From: Rhodocollybia butyracea
Lineage: Eukaryota; Basidiomycota; Agaricomycetes; Agaricales; Omphalotaceae
Assembly (NCBI GenBank): GCA_015501585.1
Contig: JADNRY010000007.1
Coordinates: 124,001 to 188,000 of the forward strand
DNA length: 64,000 nt
Direction of reading: 5' to 3'
Below, in pieces: positions 44,348 to 54,556 of the stretch. The first letter of the stretch is position 1. Every line of letters starts with the position of its first letter. Both the position numbers and the translations under genes were made by a program. The notes under the pieces were generated by a model. It worked only from the letters and a program-made list of their open reading frames with translations. It was not told where the DNA came from and did no database searches.

Positions 44348-45767
44348 AGGGTAGCTAGGGTTTGAAGGTCCAATTCAATAAACTGCATAAAACCAATGAA
44401 TTGCACTGAACTGAACCACAAAATAAACTGATGATAGATGGACCAGTCCTTGATTTAAACCTGGTCCAATTCATGGTTCATCAAAATCTCAGAAAAAAGT
44501 GAACCGCAGAGAATCAGTTTAAACCGGTCTAAACCAGCACAGCCACATAGTAAATATAATCTAGATAAATGAGTATATTTTCTTCAACTTTAATCCATAA
44601 AATTCATATTTTCTCAAACAATAAGACCTAATAAAAGGCTGCCAGGCCTGGAAAGACTACTCATAACTAGAGATGTCCACAAGTCCAAGTCTTCACAAGT
44701 ACTCGCAGGTAAGATCTGTGGGAAAACCCGCAAGTATGTGAGCCGCGGATCCCAGGATCTGTTTCCCATGGGTCAGGCGCAGGTCACAAGTCAGACATTT
44801 GCAATTTTCGGTTGACTTGCAAGTACTTGTGTGACTTGTGCAAGCAATATGAACTCATATATTTGTTGTTGGTGATCAAACTTACAGTAATTAATAGTAT
44901 CATATCTATTATAGTACTTATCAAGTACTGCCACACATGTTTGAGGTTGTAGACAGCTCACAGCGACTGAGCGCTTATTTTAGCGCCCAATCGCCGTAGG
45001 CTGTCTACAATCCAAAGCCTAACTGTCAGTACATTTTTACTTCATACCATAGTATGAAATTAGTGTAACAAGTAAAGTACAGGTTTTTAATAGCATTATA
45101 CACTGTACAATCACTGTATGCAAGTAAATAATGGTAAATACTTGTGAATATAGCTGTAACTACTTGATTAGTGCGCGGATCCACAGGTACTTGTGAGACC
45201 TGCAAGTAATACTTGCAAGTCAGTGACCCGTTTCCCACGAGTCAGCCGCGGGTCATGAGTCAGGCCTTTTAGGCCACAAGTACTTGCGCTCCGGATCCAA
45301 GTATACTTGGATCCAGACTCATGGACATCTCTACTCATAACCTATTGAACAGTGCCATGCAACAAGTCCGAGAGCCAGTCCTGATACAATGCACTACCCA
45401 TGGTCTGTTTTAACAGGCAACCAATGACTGCCAAACCTGGAAAGCATTTCCCAATGGTAACAGAGCAGTGTAAGGCAGCCTGAAGCATAGATACTTGAAT
45501 GTTTTATAGTAGTTTCTTATGTTGTTTCACTCATTACATATCATGCATGTACAGTTTAAATCAGTTTAGACCGGTCTGCACCAGTTTAAATTTGCACTGA
45601 TTTAAACTGCATGAACTATGATGAATTGGACCAGTGCACCAGTGCAATCAGTGCAGGTCCATGATTCATCCAGATTTAGGTATTTTATGGACTGGTCCAA
45701 TTCATGATTCATTGAATTTTTGGTAAATAAACTGAATTGGATTGGACCTTCAAACCCTAAGGGTAGC
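44348..45767. mobile_element. second hAT-type element (TAGGGTTTGAAGG ends) holding MITE copy 3
   Basis: Ends TAGGGTTTGAAGGTCCAATT (44356) and its complement ending at 45759, flanked by the 8-bp duplication AGGGTAGC (44348-44355 and 45760-45767). Without the nested MITE it is about 730 bp. It is rich in GGTCCAATTCA, AAACTG and ACCGGTCTAAACC motifs and non-coding. The 8-bp duplication implies hAT transposase. Confidence 0.85.
44660..45341. mobile_element. hAT-type MITE, copy 3 (inverted relative to copy 2)
   Basis: Element 44668-45333 (666 bp), duplication CTCATAAC at 44660-44667 and 45334-45341. It is nearly identical to copy 2 in reverse orientation. It is nested within the second hAT-type element. 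Confidence 0.92.
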
Positions 45768-45921
45768 GAGTGCGTGTATGCCACTAGGGACCATGGTCAA
45801 ACCAATCTCCACCAATTCTGTGCTCGCACCTCACACATACATGTAGGAATTCCAAGTGTATATTGAAGAGTAGACTGTAGCTACTGTAATCCCCCGGGCA
45901 AGAATGAGGTGGAGGTAAAAT

Positions 45922-45952
45922 ATAGAAGGGGTTGTAGTTCCCCTTCTATTCT
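45922..45952 (+). other. short perfect hairpin
   Basis: ATAGAAGGGG and its complement CCCCTTCTAT around an 8-9-nt loop, just before the Gypsy-2 remnant. Possible regulatory or chance structure. Confidence 0.35.
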
Positions 45953-46059
45953 AGTACAGTTTGGTTTTGAGAAGACTCCAGGGCACGAAAGACAAACAAG
46001 AAGGCAGCACGATGAAGATCATATATCATCTAGGTAAATACAGACACAAAGTATCAGTG

Positions 46060-48090
46060 GGTTATACAAAGGAGGAGATCCGTAAGTTCCACTTCAAGAT
46101 TTTACATGTGAAGGGTATTTTGCACGGACCAGATGGTTTGTCACGGAGACCTCCAGGCGGATATCAGTCCCCTCGACCACCAATCAACCCAGATGACTAT
46201 GAAGATTACGATGATGGAGCTCCCGTTGAACTTATCATGGGTGAAGGGGCCAAAGAGCCTTTAGATTTTGAGTCCTTCAAGGACAACATTGACCCATGCA
46301 GTGGTTATCTCGGTGAGCTAGCTTGTCATCCTGAGGACATCCAGGAAGCCCTCAATGAAGAGAAAGTATCCGAACGTCACCGAAAATCGCTGATCAAAAG
46401 TCACGGCGAAATCTACTCCTCATTCAGTCAAACACTTCATATTCCACAAGACTCCGCGGAATGGAGGGCTGATAACCCTTACCCCCGGGAACGTCAGTCG
46501 GAATGGGGAAACAAACTAGATGATATGTTACCTACTATTGCCAAGTGGCATACAGATGATGAGAAGGATATCACAGAAAACATGAGCGCACCGGAAGCCC
46601 GAAGCTTTTTGCGCCAAGCAAAGAAATTCTTCGTGGATAAGAAAGGTCGGCTTTATAAGAAAGCTACTGAGGAAGGTGCTCAGCATCAATTAGTGGTTAG
46701 TCCTGACCGTCAAATGTATATGCTACATTGCGCGCATGATAGCTTAGCACATAAAGGAACATTTGCTACCCGCGAGTTCCTGGATCGATGTTTTTGGTGG
46801 CCTAATATGGAAAGCGATATACATTGGTATGATGGCTCTTGTATTCCTTGCCAGAACCGTCAATTACGCCTTCTGAAGATTCCCCCGGTCGTAACACATA
46901 CACCCTCATTGTTCCAGAAAGTGCATGTTGATACTATCAATATCACACCCGCGAGCAATAGGTGTAAGTATATTGTTCACGCTAGGGATTCTCTGTCAAG
47001 TTGGTCAGAAGCCCGGGCCTTACCGCAAGAAAACGCGAAGTCCCTGGCCGAGTGGTTCTTTGACGACATAATCTGTCATTGGGGATGTCCCGAGGAAGTT
47101 GTCACGGATAACACCCTGGTGATGTTAGCCATGGTTAACTGGCTCGAGAATAAATATGGAATTTGAGGGATCCGGGTCTCACCATATAATTCCCAAGGGA
47201 ATGGCAAAATCGAAAGAGCACACTTTGATATTCGACAGGCTCTGGTAAAAGCAATGGGCGGCAATATCAAGAAGTGGTTCTACTTCCTTAAACATGTATT
47301 ATGGGCTGATAGAATAACGGCGAGGAGAGGTTTTGGTTGTTCACCATTCTTCTTGGTAACCGGCGTGGAACCATTATTACCTTTTGATATTGTTGAGTCT
47401 ACATGGTTGGTAAATCCACCAGATTGTATCTTGACTACCGAGGAATTATTGGGTTATCGTGCACAGGCCTTGTCAAAACATAGAACCTTTGTCGAGGACA
47501 TGCGAGAGCATGTCACTGAAAATAAGAGAAGAGACCTAAGGGAGTTCGAGAAGAAATATTGCCATGTCATCTTCGACTACGATTTCAAACCCGGGACACT
47601 TGTTCAGGTTAGAAATACAGCAATCGAAAAGAATCTTGACAGGAAGATGTTCCCTAGATATATGGGACCGATGGTCGTTATCCGTAGAACTAGGGGAGGT
47701 TCTTACATTATCGCGGAAATGGATGGTACCATGTTGAAAAGCAAAGTTGGTGCATTTAGGGTCTTACCTCACCGTTCCCGATACGAACCTATGGACTTAC
47801 CCGAGGATATACATGATCTCATTGACTTGACCAAGGATCAGTTAGACACCATGGTAAACGATGGTGATGACGATGAGGATGTGGAATTTATCCGTAAAGG
47901 GGGGGACCCCTTGTTTGATCAAATCCCTAACTTGAGAAAACCAGTAGACGGTGATGAAGTGGTTTATAACCCTGAAGACCCGGACTCTGACGAAGATTCA
48001 AGCAAGGAGGAGATTATACCAGAGACAGACAAAGCTCCTCGTGTCAGAACCCACGCGATGCGAAAAGTGATACCTAATAATGAACGTTAA
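46060..48090 (+). pseudogene. pol: Gypsy-2 pol remnant: RNase H end and integrase, one internal stop
   Basis: Starts within RNase H (KILHVKGILHGPDGLSRR). The integrase zinc finger has HDSLAHKG and CIPCQNR. The catalytic triad lies in KVHVDTINI, VVTDNTLV and NGKIERAHFDIRQ. A TGA at 47164-47166 (YGI stop GIRV) replaces the Lys seen in Gypsy-1. The same frame continues through FPRYMGPMVVIRRTRGGSYI and an acidic C-terminal tail to 48090. Apart from that stop, the 2 kb is open, so it decayed recently. Confidence 0.9.
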
Positions 48091-48533
48091 CGTGTTCGAG
48101 GGATTTATAACACTATGCATTTTCTTCCCGTGGATAGAAACTTACCTTTGTGTCAAAGTTATGTTAATCTCAAAAACTCCGTGTTATCATCAATACACGT
48201 GGATTTATTGGGCTTTTAAGACTGTAATAGTCAGAGGCCTATGTTAAAGATATAAATGAGTGACTATAGGCTTAACTAGTACTGGAAACAAATTGCCGGA
48301 GCTCAGAGGCTACCAGGCGAAGAAGATAAAGAGACTGTAAAGACTGTGGTTTCTCGAGAGAAAGTTTATTTAAAGAATTCGACTAGAAGCTCGGTTCAGA
48401 CAACGATATAGTGTCCGGGGAGAAAAACTTACAAGTTATTTACCACTCCAACGATGCTAACAGGGAGGATTGACACCGCACACTCCATCCCTGTACATTC
48501 ACAACAACCAATGCTCACTGAAGGCATAGTGGA
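48091..48533. other. spacer between Gypsy-2 pol and antisense gene
   Basis: No coding feature seen. It probably holds the pol transcript's downstream region and the 3' end of the antisense gene. Confidence 0.4.
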
Positions 48534-50160
48534 TTAACGCCCGCTTGTCTGACGATGTTCAAGGGAAAGTTGATGTATGCCTTCTGCCATTTCTGAGTCC
48601 TCTCTGAACTTCAAAAGGTGGACCAAGCTGTCTGTGACTTTCTGAGCTTGGAGAGCACGAGCGTAAAAGACCTGGGTCTTGCTCAGGTTCCCGAGATACT
48701 CGTTCCTATGAATATTCAAGAGAACATTGAGATTGGTATCGGTTATCGAGGCAAAGTCGAGTTCGCCAAATTGGCCGGTCAAAGAAGCAAGGAATTGCTT
48801 GGCCACAACGCATTCGCGTTGCGCACGGGTAACTGCGCAACTGATGTAAGTCGGATTTGTTAAAACATGTTATAAATACTCACCAGCATCCTCGGGAGAA
48901 CTATCAATGAGCTCAGCGTCGAAACGCATGCGCTTTCCGTACTCATTGACAAGACTGGCCGCTTCATTGGCAACAGGCGTTTCCTCAACTTTCCTCTTAA
49001 GTGATGAAGTACTCACTTCACCGGAAGCCTACGAGGAGACGTCAGCCAAAGTGTTTACAGGGCCCGAGGAAAGGATCTAAGTACCTTGGCCTTTGAGGAC
49101 TTCCTAGACTCTCAGGTCTTCTTCCTCAAAGCCTGAGCATGAGCTAGCGCGTCAGTAATTTCCGGGGGATCCTGGAACTCTTTAGTCAGTACGACCGCTC
49201 GTTGATTCCAAGCCCGAGAGCCAAATGGTCCTTTTGGGAGAGGCAAGCCTGAGCGTGAGTGGTAACACTACGGTTCCTTCAGCACAGTTATTGTGGGATC
49301 CGTACAGGCGCACACTTCATGGATTTTATAATATATGTTAAGAAAAGAGAACTTACAAATGCGATCTGCGTAGCGGGATGATCTTCCTCCATGGGTTCGT
49401 CCTCGTCGTCGATGAGAATGGTACCTTTAGAGCTACTAGAGCTTTTAGTCGACTTTGAGGGTTCTTTGGACTCCTTGGAGAACAAGATGGTAGAGAGAGC
49501 GGCAGATTTTGCCGCATAATCGGTGGTCTTGTCATTGTTGGCAGCACTGGAAGCCCCTACATCGTGTTTAGACGGAAGACAGTAGTCCAGGATGGTAGCA
49601 TAGCGAGGGGCTTACCGCAGGTAGTGGTGAAAGGGCCCGGCCCTGTAGTACCAGCGACCCCTGAGGAAACCTTCTTTGATGCTGCCTGGATAGGTATATA
49701 AGTGTTTGTTCTCGGTATGTTAAAACGGGCTTACCAGTGCAAGGTTGAGCTCGTTGATGAAATTACCAAGGCGCACAGCAGTCGCAGAATGAGGAGTCTT
49801 AGCGCTGGGACAAATCTTCATCGCGCAGAGAAGGAGGTCATGTCCTTGTTCAAGGACACCAATGTTCGCGGGGAATTTGAGTACTTTCTCCTTATGAAAC
49901 GACGTGGTCTATGGAAGCAGGATATCAAGGTCAGGCTCCCGTGGAAAAGGTGAAAAGAGGCTCACAAGAAGGACGACGTGCTTTTGTGCAGTACTAAGAA
50001 CCTCTGCCTGAAGGAGAGTCTGATCCTCGTTGTACTCGATTGCATCACGAAGACAACTGGTAGCCTCTTTGAGTGTTCTGGTGGAGGCGACAATGGCTTC
50101 CATAGTATTCTTCATGAACTGCGGTTTGTTGTCGGTATTTTGGGTGTTCTTGGAAGACAT
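48534..50160 (-). CDS. antisense intron-containing gene 1 of Gypsy-2
   Basis: Unrecognised protein in the same place and orientation as the antisense gene of Gypsy-1. The first exon at 50160 reads MSSKNTQNTDNKPQFMKNTM ... LRDAIEYNEDQTLLQAEVLS. A further exon reads FHKEKVLKFPANIGVLEQGH ... ATAVRLGNFINELNLA, echoing RTLGNQI of the Gypsy-1 gene. Next are a Ser/Lys-rich acidic exon (KSTKSSSSSKGTILIDDEDE), SSLKRKVEETPVANEAASLV and a last exon LDFASITDTNLNVLLNIHRN ending at 48534. GT-AG introns of about 50 nt separate them. Charged, low-complexity middle, no known domain. Some exon joins are approximate and decay is possible. Confidence 0.5.
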
Positions 50161-51196
50161 TGTAGAGAGACTTGTAGTTCAAGGAAAAGTTTTCTGAGAA
50201 CTGGGTCTTGAAATGTTTTTTGCGGACGCTTTTATAGGTTAATGTCTTAGAGCGACGGAGTCCTACGGGTCCCCGGCACGTTCTGAAACCCAAGTGCTCA
50301 ACTGAGGACAGTTGATATCATTAGTTTGGGGGAGGGAAGCGCATGGTGCCAAGACACCATAGCTCCAGGCAGTCCACCATCACAGGAGAATTTTGAATTT
50401 ATTCAATGACATCTATGACCAAAATAGGAACCATAACATTGCTCAACAAAAGGGAGAACACTAGGCAAAACATAAAGCGAATGCTTAAAGAGTATTAGAA
50501 GCGGCACGGGGAAACCTAACGCAGGTACCTCACCGCGATAATTCTCCGGAAGACAAAAACGCTAGGAAAAACCTTACACCCATAATATCGAGCATCAATG
50601 GATTTCATTTTGACGGTCATCACTATGCCCTAAACAGGACCTGATCCAAGATTGGATGTTGTATTGAAAGAATGTCAATATCTAGGGAAAGATTGCATTG
50701 CACCCAGCTTACTTAGGGATGATGAGTCTTCTCTAGGCTTTCCCTCGAAGACTTGATTACACCTTTAATGAACCGTATAGGTTCCCAAGGGCGGGAATTC
50801 GAGTCATAAAAAGCTTTCCGCAAGTATACTCTAACATGCTACAAAGAGCTGGTACAGTACTCAAGGAAAACTTATGCTATTATAACAAAACTCCCGAGAA
50901 TAGGCTATTGTGCTGTAAGCCTTTCCGAGAGTAAACTTAAGACTTAGGAAGTCACTCGAGTATGATATGTACACATTGACCCAAAGGTCTTGATATTGAT
51001 AGGCTTTATTTACGGTATTCTAAAGGTGCCTATATACCTAAGAATACCACGATACTGCCCCAGAAAGGGGAGACAAAAGAGAAATCCCCATGCGAGGGGC
51101 GAGCAACAAAATATGATATAAAAGCAATTTTATATAACGTCCGAGGACAAACAGCAATGCCAACAGCGGCCCAGACTCCGAGAAGAACAAGGAAAG
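50161..51196. other. gene-free part of the Gypsy-2 cargo region
   Basis: Contains ATCATTAGTTTGGGGGAG (50317-50334), an exact copy of the sequence before the 3' LTR. Otherwise no coding or structural feature was seen. Confidence 0.5.
50317..50334 (+). repeat. upstream copy of the Gypsy-2 polypurine-tract sequence
   Basis: 18 bp identical to 54538-54555. Here it is followed by GGAAGCGCATGG and not by an LTR. Confidence 0.8.
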
Positions 51197-54089
51197 CTAC
51201 GGGGAAGTGGTTTTGACATCTGATAATGTCTCAACTCCCTCCATTAGCTGCTCCACTGGCTCATCCTGGTTGATAACAGACCCAGCGACAGGCAAACCCG
51301 GGTTCTCACGGGGAGTACCAGCCATCGACGCTTCCTCATCTCGAGGACTCCCAGTAGGTGGCACAACTGATTCTTCATCGAAAAGACCAGTTGCTGAATG
51401 AGAAGGGGATCCTCGGGGAGACAAAGTACCAGCGGGCACCCCGGAATTGTTCTCGAGGGTGCTCTCCACAGAAGCCGGAACCACGGCAGCGTGCACAATG
51501 CTCTTCAGGAAGTCTTGATAAGCCTGGTTGGTCGGGAAGGAGTAGTCCAATCTCCACTTCATAAAGGAGCATAAGAAACTCCAATCCGTGAGAGACAGCT
51601 CCTTCTCGGGAAGGATTGACATGAAAGACTCGAGGAAAACCTGAGGGTCAGGAGCCATGCTGCGGAGCTCTTGCACTTCATGCTGCAAAGCATCAAAAGT
51701 GCTTGAGATGGACATGTTGAGCTGTTCCCTGGCCTTAATTGCTGCATCATAAGAAGTACGGATGCGAGCAATCATGTTGACCTGCTTGGCAATGTCTAAA
51801 CATGAACATTAATAAAAAGAAGTTAAAAAGAACAAAAGAAAAGTACTCACTAACTCGCGAACCCTTCGACGCTTTGTAGGTCTCATCAAGTACTTCAACC
51901 ACTTCTGGAATGTGGAGTGTGTCCAAGCACATCTGATGGGAGATTGCACAATTGTCGCAAGAAGCACCAAACCTCTGGTTCCCGTCGTCATCTAAACGAT
52001 AGGTACATGGCAGGCGGTCCTCTCCCTTGGAATCTGTCGGCCAGCACGCAGCACATTGGAGGCAAGGTATCTCGCGAGTGACAACATCCGTCTAAAAACG
52101 GAAAATATTAATAAAATCATAACCGTTGGAAAAGTTTACATATGTTACAGAGGGCACGGTTGGCACGAAGGAAAACTCGCCAAGACATCTGGTGCATTCC
52201 GGTACTAACGGCTGGGAGGTCCAGGAAAGCATCTAGCTCGGGTGTAATACCCCAAGGTTAGCCGGGTCTTGAACAGTTCCTTCAGTTTCTGAAGGAATAA
52301 AAATTCAGTATAAGAACAAGTTACTTCAATGATAAAACAAACCTGGTTGCCGCGTGGAAGAATTTCCTCAAACGAGGGTAAATCCAAGGCATCCCTTTCG
52401 AAACGTACAATAACAGTCCGGTACTCTGTGGACCCTGAGGCAATGAACTCCTTTGAGGAACGAGAAGCCAGGTCTTGAAAGAGCCCATTGAGATCCAAGG
52501 AACCCACGTCCTCATCAGGAATGAGGAAGACGAGGTTTTCCAGTGGAGCGGGAGTAGGTGTCGGCTCGTGGGAAGACTCCGAAGGAACTGTGACTTTGCC
52601 TTTTGAACCAGAAGCCATGGGAACTGGGATTTTGACCACGGGCACAAGCTTCTTGCTAGCTTTGAGTTTAGGAGCTAGTGTGGGAGTAGGAAGGGTTGAA
52701 GCCTCGGCCTCGTCCTCGGTGTTGTTCAGGCGTTTACGCTTAAGGCTAGGAGGCTGAACACAAAAGTTAGATAGACGTCGAGAAAAGAGAAGATAAACTT
52801 ACCACGACAGGGTCTGGTACCACTTCTTTGCCCTTTCCCTTGATATCCTTCGTCTTAGTCTTGCCCTTAGAAGGGCCGGCAGCCTTTGTTTCCATGACTA
52901 GTAGTTTACCCTTCAACGACTTTAACTCTTGAGCTTCCAGCGAGGCTTTAGGGGTCCTGGAGTTCTTCGAAACGATCGGTGTTTTCACCTCTTTTGAGGC
53001 TTTAGGGATGACTTTTGGGGCTGGAATATTCTTCAACTTCTTGGGGACAGCTTTGGGCAGCGGAGCAGGAGGAGTTCTCTTTGCTTTGCGAGTCTTGGTT
53101 CTACGAGTTGGATAGCGTGAAGATTCCCCAGTAACCGGGGATGCCCAAAGAAACTAATGTTAAAGAAATATGATAATAAGAACATAACGATGTACCCTCG
53201 AGTGAGATGGTGGCGCTTCATAAGCCGACTGCTCACTCTCAGAAGGAACATCGCTATTCCCCTCCTCCTCTTCACCATCAGAAACAGGGCCGGGAGCCCC
53301 TGGAATTCCGTCATCAACTGGGTCCTGTTCTCCAAGCCAAGCGGTTTCCCAACAATCTTTGTCGAGTGGAATAGGAATGGGCCGGTCGGGAGTATGGAAG
53401 TGAAGGACAGCGTAATCCTGTAAAAGATTAAGTTTTAAGCCTACTCGAGAAGGACCAGAGACTTACCAAGATCTGTGCAACCTCGTGGTCAGCTATGTAC
53501 CAAGCCGGGTCCAACCCTGGGGAAGTGTCGGTACGACGCACAATCCGGGAAAGTCTCTGGCAAGCAGCAACTATGCTTTCGACTAATAGAGGGCATGAAC
53601 GTCGGCCCAGGACATGGGTACAAAGAAAAACCTGTTAACAGAAGAGATAAATTACATATTAGAGGCATGGAACATCGAACTTACAAGTCGAGCGTTCAGT
53701 ACAGAAAAAGCGATACGAATGGCTTTGGCCTCAGTATCAGGCCTGTACGAGGAATCCTTGGCAACAGCTAAGAGATGGGGGGCCAGTTTGCACTGTATAG
53801 CCACTGCCGCCATCCAGATCATCCGTGCAGAATACTCATTGGCAATGTCACCAACGACTGTAAGCTGGCCTTGGTCCTGTCCAATAAAATACGAGTCCTG
53901 TTGGGTCACAGAGGAAGTGTCGAACTTCTGTACTAGTGGCTCAGCCAGGGAGAAAAAGGAGCGTTTCTTGCTCTTAAAATTATCAAGAAGGTTCCGGGAG
54001 TCTGAGAGCGACGTAAGGGAAAGTTAAGTGTCGATGGTGTCTGCCGGGAGGGTAGGCCACCATTCGGGAAAGTTGTCGTTAACAGACAT
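51197..54089 (-). CDS. antisense gene 2 of Gypsy-2, cysteine-rich protein
   Basis: Unrecognised multi-exon gene. It probably starts MSVNDNFPEWWPTLPADTID at 54089. A TAA follows that first segment before the next exon (SRNLLDNFKSKKRSFFSLAE), so the first exon is uncertain or damaged. Then come QDQGQLTVVGDIANEYSARM, a proline/acid-rich part (DGEEEEGNSDVPSESEQSAY), Lys/Pro/Ser-rich linkers (KVIPKASKEVKTPIVSK, ASGSKGKVTVPSESS), and a cysteine-rich block near 52200-51920: ECTRCLGEF, IPCLQCAACW, LPCTY and SCDNCAISHQMC. It ends with a helical region (IRTSYDAAIKAREQLNMSIS) and a Ser/Pro/Gly-rich tail to 51197. Paired C-x2-C motifs suggest zinc binding; nucleic-acid binding would be a guess. Confidence 0.55.
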
Positions 54090-54537
54090 GGTGGTGGGAG
54101 AGACGATGATGGGACTTGTTGAAAAATTTCAACATGGCCTTATTAATAGATCGTTGCCCGAAGCCGTAGCCGAAGTGACCGGCATCTGTCTTAAGACGTA
54201 AAACAACATATCACAATATACAAATGTGATAGAGGCGTTTTCAGAGTTCTCGAAGACTTAACATGTTAAACTTAGAGAAAATGTTATCGAGGAAATGATT
54301 GGAATCCCCAATCAGGAGTCTAGGCGCCCGCGGCATATGCTGTATTGTAGATCAATTCAATTGTTGACACCTGATTCACATAAGTGCCCGACGTCGGGGA
54401 TGATCCCAGTTAAACTTAGGGGTAATACGTCCAGACTAGCCCGCAGGAAGGGAATTAGAATGCTAAATGCCGAGAACATAAAAGGGATTGCTAGCAGAGT
54501 CGATCCTAGGCTTGGTGGGCTGACCAGGGACGGTCAG
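54090..54537 (+). other. Gypsy-2 leader of the 3' LTR, open plus frame of unknown meaning
   Basis: A plus frame (54295-54579) reads MIGIPNQESRRPRHMLYCRS ... LTRDGQIISLGEILG and runs into the LTR. It has no recognised domain. It could be an antisense-gene promoter region by position. Confidence 0.3.
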
Positions 54538-54556
54538 ATCATTAGTTTGGGGGAGA
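54538..54556 (+). promoter_or_regulatory. polypurine tract of Gypsy-2
   Basis: ATCATTAGTTTGGGGGAGA immediately before the LTR start TATTAGGCC. It ends in the same GGGGGAGA as Gypsy-1. Confidence 0.75.
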
